Below, piece by piece: positions 42,019 through 50,364 of a DNA stretch of 64,000 bases (within the stretch, counting starts at the first letter, position 1; each line of letters opens with the position of its first letter). The notes under the pieces were generated by a model, which was not told where the DNA came from, made no database searches, and saw only the letters and a program-made list of their open reading frames with translations. The translations under genes were made by a program, and so were the position numbers. The DNA comes from Acidimicrobiales bacterium (lineage in GTDB: Bacteria > Actinomycetota > Acidimicrobiia > Acidimicrobiales > Iamiaceae), in assembly GCA_035547835.1 (NCBI GenBank), contig DASZTW010000019.1, positions 218,346 to 282,345 on the forward strand. Reading direction: 5' to 3'.

Positions 42019-43847
42019 GCGCGTCGCCCGATCCGGATTTCGAAGGCCTGGTCCAAGACATGCGCGACCGGCGCGGTTTCGACTTCACGGGTTACAAGCG
42101 CTCGTCGCTCGAACGCCGGATCCGCAAGCGGATGGGCGACGTCGGGATCGACAGCTTTGCCGAGTACCGCGACTACCTCGAGGTGCACGTCGACGAGTTC
42201 GGCATCCTCTTCGACACCATCCTCATCAACGTCACCAAGTTCTTCCGCGACGTCGACACGTGGCGCTACCTGCAGCGCGAGGTGGTGAGCAGCCTCGTCG
42301 AGGAGCGAGCCGACGGTGGGGAGATCCGCGTGTGGAGCGCCGGCTGCTCGTCCGGCGAGGAGGCGTACTCGCTAGCGATCGTGTTCTGTGAGGTGCTGGG
42401 CGAGGACGGCTTTCGCGACCGCGTGAAGATCTATGCGACCGATGTCGATGAGGGCGCGCTGCATGCGGCGCGGCTCGGGATCTACACCCCGAAGAAGCTC
42501 GATGGTGTCAACGACGAGTGGCGCGGTCGCTACTTCGAGCCCAGTGGCAACGACTTCCAGTTTCGCACCGACCTGCGGCGGCGGGTGATCTTCGGACGGC
42601 ATGACATCACCCAGGATGCGCCGATCTCCCGGCTCGACCTGCTCGCCTGCCGCAACACGCTGATGTACTTCAACGCCGAGGCGCAGGGCCACATTCTCTC
42701 GCGCTTCCACTTCGCACTGCGGGAAGGTGGATACCTGTTTCTGGGGAAGGCCGAGATGCTGCTCTCCGACGGTGACCGCTTCGTCGCGCTCAGCATGCCG
42801 CATCGGCTGTTCGTGCGTGCACCCGGCCCGACGTATCTCCCACGTGACACGGTGCCCTTGCCGCACGCGCACCCGATCGGTGACCTGGCGAAGGGACGCC
42901 AGTTGCGGGAGATGGTCCTCGAAGGTGGCCCGACCGCACAGATCGCCATCGATCTCGACGGCAACCTGGTGATGGCCAACAACCAGGCGCGGGCCATGTT
43001 CGCCATCCACTCGCGCGACATCGGCAGGCCCTTGCGCGACCATGAGGTCTCTTATCGGCCGATCGAGCTGCGGTCGTTGGTCGAGCAGGCGCTGTCGGAA
43101 CGCCGGCCGGTCCGCGCGAACGGCATCGAACGTCGCTTCAACGCGGACGAGGCGCAATACCTCGACGTGCAGGTGTCGCCCGTGATCGGTGACGACGGCA
43201 TGTTGATCGGCACCGGCATCACCTTCACCGACGTCAGCGCGTTCATCGGCTTGCAGCGTGAGGTACGGCGCGTCCACGGCGAGCTCGAGACCGCGAACGA
43301 GGAGCTGCAGTCGACCAACGAGGAGCTCGAGACCACCAACGAGGAGCTGCAGTCGAGCAACGAGGAGCTCGAGACCACCAACGAGGAGCTGCAGTCGACC
43401 AACGAGGAGCTCGAGACCACCAACGAGGAGCTGCAGTCGAGCAACGAGGAGCTCGAGACGATGAACGAGGAGCTACGCGTGCGCACTGCGGAGCTCGACG
43501 AGACCAACAGCTTCCTCGGTGGTGTCCTCACCGGCCTCCACGTCGCGGTGGTCGTGCTCGATTCCCGCCTCGATGTTCGAGCGTGGAACCCAGCGGCTGC
43601 CGACCTGTGGGGCAGGAGCTTCAATGAGGTGGAGGGTCGGCCGTTCTTCGGCCTCGACCTCCTCGCGCCGATCAGCCAGCTGCGCGACCCGGTGCGGGCG
43701 TGCCTCGACGGGTCGAGCGACCGCACCATCACGGAGATGGCCGCCACCGACCGTCGCGGCCACGCCGTTCGTTGCCGGGTGACCGTGTCGCCGCTCGGCG
43801 GGCGCGAGGTCGGTGTGGTGCTGTTGATGGACGTGCTCGATCGATGA
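42015..43847 (+). CDS. CheR methyltransferase with PAS - heptad coiled coil - PAS
   Basis: 610 residues. The CheR domain (about 1-270) has FLILINVTKFFRD-like start (ILINVTKFFRD, about 70), the SAM motif WSAGCSSGEEAYSLA (about 108), and LLACRNTLMYFN (about 213). A PAS-like domain follows (about 300-415), then a coiled coil of nine near-identical heptads (ELETTNE/ELQSTNE, 423-485). A second PAS domain ends the chain (about 500-605). It may methylate the same module that CheB demethylates, with PAS domains as sensors. ATGA overlap with the kinase gene downstream. Confidence 0.9.
   Translation: MSASPDPDFEGLVQDMRDRRGFDFTGYKRSSLERRIRKRMGDVGIDSFAEYRDYLEVHVDEFGILFDTILINVTKFFRDVDTWRYLQREVVSSLVEERADGGEIRVWSAGCSSGEEAYSLAIVFCEVLGEDGFRDRVKIYATDVDEGALHAARLGIYTPKKLDGVNDEWRGRYFEPSGNDFQFRTDLRRRVIFGRHDITQDAPISRLDLLACRNTLMYFNAEAQGHILSRFHFALREGGYLFLGKAEMLLSDGDRFVALSMPHRLFVRAPGPTYLPRDTVPLPHAHPIGDLAKGRQLREMVLEGGPTAQIAIDLDGNLVMANNQARAMFAIHSRDIGRPLRDHEVSYRPIELRSLVEQALSERRPVRANGIERRFNADEAQYLDVQVSPVIGDDGMLIGTGITFTDVSAFIGLQREVRRVHGELETANEELQSTNEELETTNEELQSSNEELETTNEELQSTNEELETTNEELQSSNEELETMNEELRVRTAELDETNSFLGGVLTGLHVAVVVLDSRLDVRAWNPAAADLWGRSFNEVEGRPFFGLDLLAPISQLRDPVRACLDGSSDRTITEMAATDRRGHAVRCRVTVSPLGGREVGVVLLMDVLDR
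43281..43469 (+). repeat. Nine 21-bp (42-bp dimer) coding repeats
   Basis: Nine heptad codon blocks alternate ELETxNE and ELQSxNE, giving 42-base units with an 84-base super-period (ELQSTNE and ELQSSNE alternate). DNA identity between units is nearly complete, so copy number could change by recombination or slippage in frame (multiples of 21). The protein product is a continuous helix. Confidence 0.9.
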
Positions 43848-45157
43848 CCGAGCCGGAGGACGTCGACGCCGTCGAGCCGGTCGACCGACTCCTTGCTTTG
43901 CGCAAAGCGGTGCTCGAAGGCGGAGAGGGTCGCCTGGAGGGGACGGGTACGGTGCTCGGCACGCTCGACGGGGCCGTTCGGGCCATCGAGCGGCTGCAGG
44001 CCCAACTCCGCGCCGCGCACGACGAGCAGCGGCGTCGCCAAGCACGCCACAGCATCGACGCGGCCCGATTTCACCTGGCGCCCGTGGCCCTCGTGATCAC
44101 CGACCGGGCTGGTGTGATCCGCGAGGCGAATCGCCGTGCCATCGAGCTCCTGGCCTCCGACACCGGGAGCACCAGGGTGGGCCGCACGCTTCTCCTTCAC
44201 GTCGAGCCCCGCGACCGCATCGTTTTCGATCGGGTGCTGCGCGAGCTCGAGGGCGGGCGCTCACGCACCACGACCCGCCTGCAGCTGCGCGCTCGGGGTG
44301 GAACGACCTTCTACGGCCTGCTCCGGGCCCAAGCGATCGAAGAAACCATCGCTTGGGCGATCGAGGACATCTCCTCCAGCGTTCGCTTGGAGGAGCAGGC
44401 GAATCGTGCGATAGCCCGCCAGGAGGAGGTCGCCGCGCAGTACGCCGAGCTCGACGCGACCCGCACGGCGTTCTTGCTCGCGGTTTCGCACGACCTGCGC
44501 GCGCCGATCGCTGCGGTCGCCGGTCTGGCCGACGTGTTGATCGAACGAGGTGGCCACCTCGACACCGGCGAGGCGCAGCGGGCCCTGCGTCACATCCGTT
44601 CGAGCGCCACCGAACTGACCGACGTGCTGAACGACCTGCTCGACATCCAGCGCCTGGCACAAGGTGGTGTCGTGGTGCAGGCGTCCGAGGTGCCGATTGC
44701 GAAGCTCGTCGAGGCCGCGCTCGCGGAGGTCGACCTCGATGGCCGTGAAGTCGACGTCGATGTGGACGATGCCGTGGCGCTCGCCGATCCAGGACTCCTG
44801 CGGCGAGTGCTCACGAACCTCATCAAGAACGTGGTGAGCCACACGCCGGAGGCGACGACGGTCTGGCTGCGTTGCCGCACCGAGCCCGACGGCGTGCTCG
44901 TCGTGGTCGAAGACGACGGGCCGGGCATGTCCGACGAGGACAAGACGCATGCGTTCGACCTGTTCTTCCGCGGGAGGAGCGTCGGGCAACCGAGCGGGCT
45001 GGGGGTCGGACTTGCCCTCGTCCGGCGGTTCACGGAACTGCAGGGAGGGCACGTGCGGGTGGAGGACCGTGCCGGCGGGGGCGCGTCGTTCCACGTCGTG
45101 TTGCCCGTCTGGACCGGCGAGGGGTCATCGGGCGACGCAGCGGCTGCGCCCTCGTGA
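43844..45157 (+). CDS. Cytosolic PAS histidine kinase
   Basis: 437 residues with no membrane helix. A helical N-terminus, a PAS-like domain (about 70-185, VALVITDRAGVIREANRRAIELL), the HisKA domain with the phospho-His in LAVSHDLRAPIAAV (about 220), and a HATPase domain (N-box LTNLIKNVVSHTP about 330, DDGPGM about 360, GLGVGLALV about 390). It should phosphorylate the NarL-type regulator encoded next (GTGA overlap). Input is probably cytoplasmic and linked to the CheB/CheR pair upstream. Confidence 0.9.
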   Translation: MTEPEDVDAVEPVDRLLALRKAVLEGGEGRLEGTGTVLGTLDGAVRAIERLQAQLRAAHDEQRRRQARHSIDAARFHLAPVALVITDRAGVIREANRRAIELLASDTGSTRVGRTLLLHVEPRDRIVFDRVLRELEGGRSRTTTRLQLRARGGTTFYGLLRAQAIEETIAWAIEDISSSVRLEEQANRAIARQEEVAAQYAELDATRTAFLLAVSHDLRAPIAAVAGLADVLIERGGHLDTGEAQRALRHIRSSATELTDVLNDLLDIQRLAQGGVVVQASEVPIAKLVEAALAEVDLDGREVDVDVDDAVALADPGLLRRVLTNLIKNVVSHTPEATTVWLRCRTEPDGVLVVVEDDGPGMSDEDKTHAFDLFFRGRSVGQPSGLGVGLALVRRFTELQGGHVRVEDRAGGGASFHVVLPVWTGEGSSGDAAAAPS

Positions 45158-45897
45158 ATGCCTCCCGTGAGCCCGCCCCCCCCCCCGTGAATGGCCGCCG
45201 GTCGGTGCTCGTCGTCGACGACCACACCTCATTCGCTGAGACGTTGAGCATCGCGATCGCCGCGCAGGACGACTTGGTCTCGGTTGGCATCGCCAGCAAC
45301 GTCGATGCCGGCCTGCACATGGCCGCCGCAACCTCACCAGACGTCGTGTTGCTCGACCAGAACCTGCCCGGGGCACAAGGCGTCGGCGCGATCGGGGCGT
45401 TCCGAAACGCGGCGCCGGGAGTGCGGGTGATCGTGCTGACCGGCCAGGTCGACCTGACCCTCCTCACCGAGGCAGCCCGCAGGGGTGCCGCCGGGTTCGT
45501 GCTGAAGTCCGCCAGCCTCGCCGAGGTGTTGGCTGCCGCGCGAGGAGACGAGAGATCCGTGTTCGTCGATGCCGAGACGCTGCGCGCGGTGATCGACGCG
45601 GTGGCTCCCGATCCCGATGCCGTGCCACGCGACGGCGCGCATCTGACCCCGCGTGAAGCCGAAGTGCTCGCCCTGCTCGGCGAGGCGACGGAGCCCAAGG
45701 CGATCGCCCGCCTCCTTGGCATCTCGCTGTACACGACCCGTGGGCACATCCAGACGATCCTCGAGAAGCTCGGCGCTCACAGCCAGCTCGAGGCCGTCAT
45801 CGCTGCGAGTCGCCAAGGCTTGCTGCGCGCGTCGACTGATCGAGCCGGTCAGCCGCCGACCCCGGCGCCACCCGGCGCGGGCCTCACTGCGGAGTGA
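45154..45897 (+). CDS. NarL/LuxR-family response regulator
   Basis: 247 residues. Receiver domain (about 18-135): acidic VDDH, phospho-Asp in VVLLDQNLPG (about 70), Lys in AGFVLKSASL (about 120). LuxR-type HTH (about 165-225): LTPREAEVLALLGEATEPKAIARLLGISLYTTRGHIQTILEKL, read in parts. GTG 45154 overlaps the kinase stop (GTGA); GTG 45187 is an alternative start. Between the two starts lies an 11-C run that encodes prolines. It is the output of the signalling operon; targets unknown. Confidence 0.9.
   Translation: MNASREPAPPPVNGRRSVLVVDDHTSFAETLSIAIAAQDDLVSVGIASNVDAGLHMAAATSPDVVLLDQNLPGAQGVGAIGAFRNAAPGVRVIVLTGQVDLTLLTEAARRGAAGFVLKSASLAEVLAAARGDERSVFVDAETLRAVIDAVAPDPDAVPRDGAHLTPREAEVLALLGEATEPKAIARLLGISLYTTRGHIQTILEKLGAHSQLEAVIAASRQGLLRASTDRAGQPPTPAPPGAGLTAE
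45176..45186 (+). repeat. Homopolymer C11 at the 5-prime end of the response-regulator gene
   Basis: Eleven consecutive C bases lie between two in-frame GTG starts (45154 and 45187). Slippage here would shift the frame of the longer form but leave translation from 45187 intact. It also makes this a spot prone to sequencing error. Confidence 0.8.
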
Positions 45898-45970
45898 CGC
45901 GCTGCGACACCGACGCGGGTTGAGCAACTGACGCTCATTCGTCCCGTTTGCACAACGTGACGTAGCGCAT

Positions 45971-46011
45971 AGGAGGCTTTTCTTCCGCGTCGAGCCGTGG
46001 AAGACTCTCCT
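45971..46011 (+). other. Stem-loop before the GAF-ANTAR gene
   Basis: AGGAG (45971-45975) pairs with CTCCT (46007-46011), and inside it CTTCC (45982-45986) pairs with GGAAG (45999-46003). This two-part hairpin is in the 197-base gap between the response regulator and the ANTAR gene. It could be a terminator of the upstream operon or a leader structure. No six-base apical loop typical of ANTAR targets was seen. Confidence 0.35.
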
Positions 46012-46094
46012 GCTTGTAGGGCGGTAATTCATGGCGAGGCAAAGCCCACCCGGCTCGTCCAAAGCTAGTTACATCGCTACCGAGGATGACGAAC

Positions 46095-46775
46095 ATGAGT
46101 GGGCTGGGGCATTTCCGACCTTTGTGGTCATTTCAGGCATTGGTCGACTTGGCACAAGTGCCGACCACCGAGCCGGAACCGCACGTGCGCAAGCTCATCG
46201 CGCATTGCTCGGCGCTGCCGGAGGTCATCGGGACAGCGGTCGCGCTCGCACCGTCGCAACGGCAACGGGCTGCGATCGTCGCGTCCGACGAGGCCGTGCG
46301 CGCCCGAGTGGTCAGGGACGTCCGTGCTGGTGACGGTCCGATCCGGGAGTGCATCGCCACGCAGCGCCCGGCGGCTGGGTCTGAAGGCTTGCACGTCCTC
46401 CCGATGCAGGTCCCGTCGCACGTGCTCGGCGCGCTCTGCCTGTTCGTGTCGTTCGACGGTGAAGGGCCCGCGAAGCTCGACCAGGGAGTGCTCGAGCTGG
46501 CGCAGGCCATGGCCGACGTCACAAGCCTCAGCTTGGAGAGCGCTCGAACCGTGCGGACCGAACGGGAACGGATCGAACAGCTCAACCACGCGCTGGACAG
46601 CAGAGTCGTGATCGAGCAGGCGAAAGGCGTGCTGTCCGAACGCCTCGGTGTTGGCGTCGATGCAGCTTTCGAGTCGCTGCGTGATCGCGCGCGCAGCGAG
46701 CGCAAGGACATCCACCGAGCAGCAAGCGAGGTCATCGACAGCGACGGGCCGCAGTCGGGCGGTCAGCCGGGCTGA
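46095..46775 (+). CDS. GAF-ANTAR regulatory protein
   Basis: 226 residues. GAF-like sensory domain (about 15-150) and a coiled region (LESARTVRTERERIEQLNHAL), then an ANTAR domain (about 170-220, SRVVIEQAKGVLSERLGVGVDAAFESLRDRARS). ANTAR domains bind RNA hairpins and prevent termination. The ATG at 46095 is preferred over 46086 because GAGG (46082-46085) is correctly spaced only for the former. Neighbours: the two-component operon upstream; convergent amidohydrolase downstream. Confidence 0.88.
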   Translation: MSGLGHFRPLWSFQALVDLAQVPTTEPEPHVRKLIAHCSALPEVIGTAVALAPSQRQRAAIVASDEAVRARVVRDVRAGDGPIRECIATQRPAAGSEGLHVLPMQVPSHVLGALCLFVSFDGEGPAKLDQGVLELAQAMADVTSLSLESARTVRTERERIEQLNHALDSRVVIEQAKGVLSERLGVGVDAAFESLRDRARSERKDIHRAASEVIDSDGPQSGGQPG

Positions 46776-46793
46776 GGCGTCCCGATCGTGGCG

Positions 46794-46815
46794 CCACCAG
46801 TGGTGTGTCTGGTGG
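46794..46815. terminator. Hairpin between convergent genes
   Basis: CCACCAG (46794-46800) and CTGGTGG (46809-46815) form a perfect 7-bp stem with an 8-base loop. It lies between the ends of the GAF-ANTAR gene (46775) and the amidohydrolase gene (46853) and could terminate both directions. There is no T-run, which is common in high-GC actinobacteria. Confidence 0.45.
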
Positions 46816-46852
46816 GTGAGGAGGACCGCCCCGCCACTTGCCGGACGCACCA

Positions 46853-48103
46853 CTAGGTGGCGCTGGATGCCTTGTGGACGATGCCGTCTTTCATCACAAA
46901 GGCCACGCGCTGGACCGCAGTGATGTCGTCGAGGGGGTTGCCCCGCACGCCGACGACGTCGGCCAGCATGCCCGGCGCAAGCCGACCGAGGTCGGGGCGC
47001 TCGATGAGGTCCGCGCCCACGACTGTGGCGGCGCGGATGGCGCCGAGGGGTGTCATGCCTCGCTGCACGAGGACCACGAGCTCTTCGGCGTTGCGGCCGT
47101 GCCACACGGCGGGTGCGTCGCTGCCCGTGGCGATCTTCACGCCCGCCTCGATGGCCCGCGAGAGCGATGCCCGGGCCTCAGGGAACACCCGGGCGGCCTT
47201 GGCCTGCATGGCCGGTGGGTGGCGGGAGACGTCCCAGTTCTCCGTGAGCGCGTTGGTGGAGACGAGGAACGTGCCCGTGTCGACGAGCCGTTGGACGGTG
47301 TCGTCGGTGATCATGAACCCGTGCTCGATGCAGTCGATGCCCGCGTCGATGCATGCGTTGACGGCCGTGTCGCCATGGCAGTGTGCCGCGACGCGCAGAC
47401 CGCGGCGATGGGCCTCGTCGGCGATGGCGGCGAGCTCCTCGTCGGAGTACTGCTGGGCACCGGGCGGGCCGAGCGACGAGATGACGCCGCCCGAGGCGCA
47501 GCACTTGATGAGCTGCGCGCCATGCTTGATCTGGTAGCGCACGGCCTTGCGGACCTCGGGGACGCCGTCGGCGATGCCTTCCTCGACCGACAGGGGCATC
47601 AGGTGCGGTGCGAGGCCGCTCTGCGCGCTGGGGTCGAGGTGCCCGCCGGTCGGGCAAATGGCGTGACCAGCCGGCACGACGCGGGGGCCGACGGCCCACC
47701 CGGCTTCGATGGCCTCGCTCAGGGCCACGTCGAGCAGGTAGCCGCCGGTCTTCACGAACAGTCCGAGGTTTCGCACGGTCGTGAAGCCGGCCCGGAGCGT
47801 GCGGGCGGCGTTCGCGGTGGCGCGCAGCGCCATCTTCACCGGGTCGGTGACGACCGGGTCGGTGAGGCCCGCGCCGGGGCCGCCGAGGACGAGGTCGACC
47901 TCCATGTCCATCATCCCGGGGATGAGCGTGAGGTCGGGCAGTTCGATCGTCTCGTCGGCATCTGACCCGACGCTGCGGTCGGTCCCGATCGCGGCGATCT
48001 GGTTGCCTTCCACCCGCAGGTAGCCGTGCTCGACGACGTCGCCGGTGTCCACGTCGACGATGCCGCGTGCGGCCAGCAGCTTGACCTTCTCGTCATCGCT
48101 CAT
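46853..48103 (-). CDS. Amidohydrolase-family protein lacking the HxH metal motif
   Basis: 416 residues. TIM-barrel amidohydrolase of the imidazolonepropionase/prolidase-related group: N-terminal beta domain (to about 60), then barrel motifs AGFTTVRNLG, QLIKCCASGGV (carboxylated-Lys-like), AAHCHGD, CIEHGF, TGSDAP (metal Asp) and a C-terminal GMLADVVGV. The first metal motif, normally PGxxDxHxH, reads PGMMDMEVD (Glu68, Asp70), so the two histidines are replaced. Whether it is still a hydrolase is doubtful or it uses a different metal site. The ATG overlaps the TetR-type gene stop (ATGA). Confidence 0.83.
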   Translation of the reverse strand: MSDDEKVKLLAARGIVDVDTGDVVEHGYLRVEGNQIAAIGTDRSVGSDADETIELPDLTLIPGMMDMEVDLVLGGPGAGLTDPVVTDPVKMALRATANAARTLRAGFTTVRNLGLFVKTGGYLLDVALSEAIEAGWAVGPRVVPAGHAICPTGGHLDPSAQSGLAPHLMPLSVEEGIADGVPEVRKAVRYQIKHGAQLIKCCASGGVISSLGPPGAQQYSDEELAAIADEAHRRGLRVAAHCHGDTAVNACIDAGIDCIEHGFMITDDTVQRLVDTGTFLVSTNALTENWDVSRHPPAMQAKAARVFPEARASLSRAIEAGVKIATGSDAPAVWHGRNAEELVVLVQRGMTPLGAIRAATVVGADLIERPDLGRLAPGMLADVVGVRGNPLDDITAVQRVAFVMKDGIVHKASSAT

Positions 48104-48453
48104 GAGCTCGGGGCCTCCTCGGCGTACGTGAGGAGTTGGTCGACCAAGTCGGCGAACTCCTCGTGACCAGTGTGCATGCCTATCGTCGCCTCGTTCACGA
48201 GGCCCCGCGAACAGATGGCCGACAACACGTGGACGGCGGCCGGCGACACGCCGCGCAAGTCGATGCGTCCCTGTGCGTCTGCCCGCTCGATGGCTTCGAT
48301 CTCGATGGCCCGGCACCGCTCGGCATGGTTGGCGAGCTCGGTGCGGATCGACTTGCGGTGGTTGGCGAGCGCGATGAACTCGGTGAGGAAGTGCGCAGCC
48401 TCGGGGTCGTTGTGGAACGTCCAGAGCGCTTGCGCGACGCTGCGCTCCGCCAT
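48100..48453 (-). CDS. TetR-type C-terminal regulatory domain, no DNA-binding part
   Basis: 117 residues from ATG 48453. The helical content and the pattern HFLTEFIALANHRKSIRTELANHAERCRAIEIEAI resemble the ligand-binding half of TetR regulators. The usual N-terminal HTH (about 50 residues) is absent; the upstream in-frame sequence to 48807 has no HTH character and is antisense to the acyl-CoA synthetase gene. It may be a broken regulator or a stand-alone ligand sensor. It is coupled to the amidohydrolase gene and divergent from the acyl-CoA synthetase gene. Confidence 0.6.
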   Translation of the reverse strand: MAERSVAQALWTFHNDPEAAHFLTEFIALANHRKSIRTELANHAERCRAIEIEAIERADAQGRIDLRGVSPAAVHVLSAICSRGLVNEATIGMHTGHEEFADLVDQLLTYAEEAPSS

Positions 48454-48613
48454 GTGCGCGGACGCTAACAGCCACCGGATCGCCATGCTGAACGGGTTGA
48501 AGATGAGCGGCCGGGGTGGATCACTTCCGACATGGTTGGAGTCCCCGCCGCCCAGGGCCCGCCGCGGTGCGCCGCCCACGCGATCTCGTCGGCTGCGGCA
48601 TATGGTCCCCGCC

Positions 48614-50347
48614 ATGAGCAGTGGATCCTCGGGCCCCGCGCCCATCTCGATGTCCGACGTGCACGCGCAGCTCACGGCGCCGGGGGCGCCGTTCGAGGTG
48701 GAGGTGGTCGACGTCGACGGTCGGCCCACCAAGACGTGGAAGAACGCCATGGCCTCGATCCGCACGGTGCTCGAGGCGAGCCGGGCGCACGGTGACGCGT
48801 CGTTCATCGTCTACGAGGACGAGCGAACCACGTTCGCCGAGCACTACGCGCAAGCCGCTGCGTTCGCGGCCGCGCTGGTGTCGGACTTCGGTGTCGGCAA
48901 GGGCGACCGGGTGGCGATCGCCATGCGGAACTTCCCGGAGTGGTCGGCGGCGTTCTTCGGCGCTGCCGCGGCCGGGGCGATCGTGGTGCCCCTGAACGCG
49001 TGGTGGACGGGCGCCGAGCTCGGGTACGGCCTCGCCGACTCCGGCACGAAGGTGTTGATCGCCGACGGCGAGCGGATGGAGCGCCTCGCCGTCGACTTGC
49101 CCACCTTGCCCGGCCTGTCGACGATCGTCGTGCGCGGCGACGTACCCGACGGGTGCGTGGCATGGACCGACGTGGTGGGGGAGCCCGACGCCGCGAGGCC
49201 GCCCGAACTGCCCGCCGTCGACATCGAGCCGGACGACGACGCCACGATCTTTTACACCTCCGGCACCACAGGGCACCCGAAAGGCGCGCTCGGCACCCAC
49301 CGCAACTTCACCACCAACCTCATGTCGCTGGCGTACTCGGGCGCCCGCACGGCGATGCGCAGCGCCGCCGCCCCGAAGCCATCGGCCGAGCGTGCGGTGC
49401 CCAGCGCGCCGAACCAGTCCGCCAGCCTGCTGTCGGTGCCGTTCTTCCACGCCACGGGCTGCCACTCGATCCTCCAAGGCGCGATCGTGTCGGGAGCGAA
49501 GCTCGTGTTGATGCACAAGTGGAACCCCGAACGTGCGCTGGAGCTCATCGAGCGCGAGCGCATCACGACGTTCGGCGGGGTGCCGTCGATGGTGTGGCAA
49601 GTGCTCCAGTCGCCCGAGTTCGACCAGCGCGACATATCCAGCGTGCAGAGCATTGGCTACGGCGGCGCGCCCGCGCCTCCCGAGCTGGTCCACAAGATCG
49701 ACGAGATGTTCCCGGGTCGCACGCCGTCGAACGGCTACGGCCTCACCGAGACGTCGAGCATGACCACCGGCAACGGTGGCGCCGACTACCTGGCCAAGCC
49801 CGACAGCGTCGGCGCGCCAGTGGCCGTCTGCGACGTGAAGGTCGTCGACGAAGTCGGCAACGACCTGCCCGAACGTGAGACGGGCGAACTGTGGATCAAA
49901 GGTCCGAACGTGGTGCGCGGCTACTGGGGCAAGCCCGACGCGACCGCGGCCACGTTCACCGACGGCTGGCTGCACACCGGCGACGTCGCCCGCGTCGACG
50001 ACGAGGGCTTTGTCTACATCGTCGACCGAGCCAAGGACATGATCATCCGCGGCGGCGAGAACGTGTACTGCTCGGAGGTCGAAGCCGCGATCTTCGAGCA
50101 TCCCGCCGTTCTCGACGCTTCGGTGATCGGCGTGCCCGACCAGGTGCTCGGCGAGGAAGTGGGCGCGGTCATCCAACCAAAGCCCGGGCGGGTCGTCACG
50201 AGCGACGAGATCCGGTCGCACGTTGCCGAGCGGTTGGCTGCGTTCAAGGTGCCCGCGCACATCTGGTTCCGCCACGACGACCTTCCTCGCAACCCGGCCG
50301 GCAAGGTCCTCAAGCGGGCGCTGCGCGACGAGGTGCTGTCGCCCTGA
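48614..50347 (+). CDS. Class I adenylate-forming acyl-CoA synthetase
   Basis: 577 residues. AMP-binding core motifs: FYTSGTTGHPKGALGTHRN (P-loop-like, about 215), PFFHATGC (about 280), GYGLTETSS (about 375), GWLHTGDVARVDDEGFVYIVDR (about 455), GGENVYCSEVEAAI (about 480), and NPAGKVLKRALR with the catalytic Lys near the C-terminus. It activates a carboxylic acid, probably a fatty or aromatic acid, to its CoA thioester. ATG 48614; ATG 48602 is an alternative. Divergent from the amidohydrolase operon. A phosphoketolase gene follows after 17 bases. Confidence 0.88.
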   Translation: MSSGSSGPAPISMSDVHAQLTAPGAPFEVEVVDVDGRPTKTWKNAMASIRTVLEASRAHGDASFIVYEDERTTFAEHYAQAAAFAAALVSDFGVGKGDRVAIAMRNFPEWSAAFFGAAAAGAIVVPLNAWWTGAELGYGLADSGTKVLIADGERMERLAVDLPTLPGLSTIVVRGDVPDGCVAWTDVVGEPDAARPPELPAVDIEPDDDATIFYTSGTTGHPKGALGTHRNFTTNLMSLAYSGARTAMRSAAAPKPSAERAVPSAPNQSASLLSVPFFHATGCHSILQGAIVSGAKLVLMHKWNPERALELIERERITTFGGVPSMVWQVLQSPEFDQRDISSVQSIGYGGAPAPPELVHKIDEMFPGRTPSNGYGLTETSSMTTGNGGADYLAKPDSVGAPVAVCDVKVVDEVGNDLPERETGELWIKGPNVVRGYWGKPDATAATFTDGWLHTGDVARVDDEGFVYIVDRAKDMIIRGGENVYCSEVEAAIFEHPAVLDASVIGVPDQVLGEEVGAVIQPKPGRVVTSDEIRSHVAERLAAFKVPAHIWFRHDDLPRNPAGKVLKRALRDEVLSP

Positions 50348-50364
50348 CGCCGTAGGGTTCTCTT

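Noticed and set aside
43281..43469. The regular 21/42-bp repeats as a CRISPR array
   Set aside because: Units are contiguous without spacers, keep an open reading frame and encode a coiled coil.
42015..43847. CheR/CheB as part of a flagellar chemotaxis system
   Set aside because: No MCP, CheA, CheW or flagellar gene is in the window, and the pair is coupled to a PAS kinase and NarL regulator instead.
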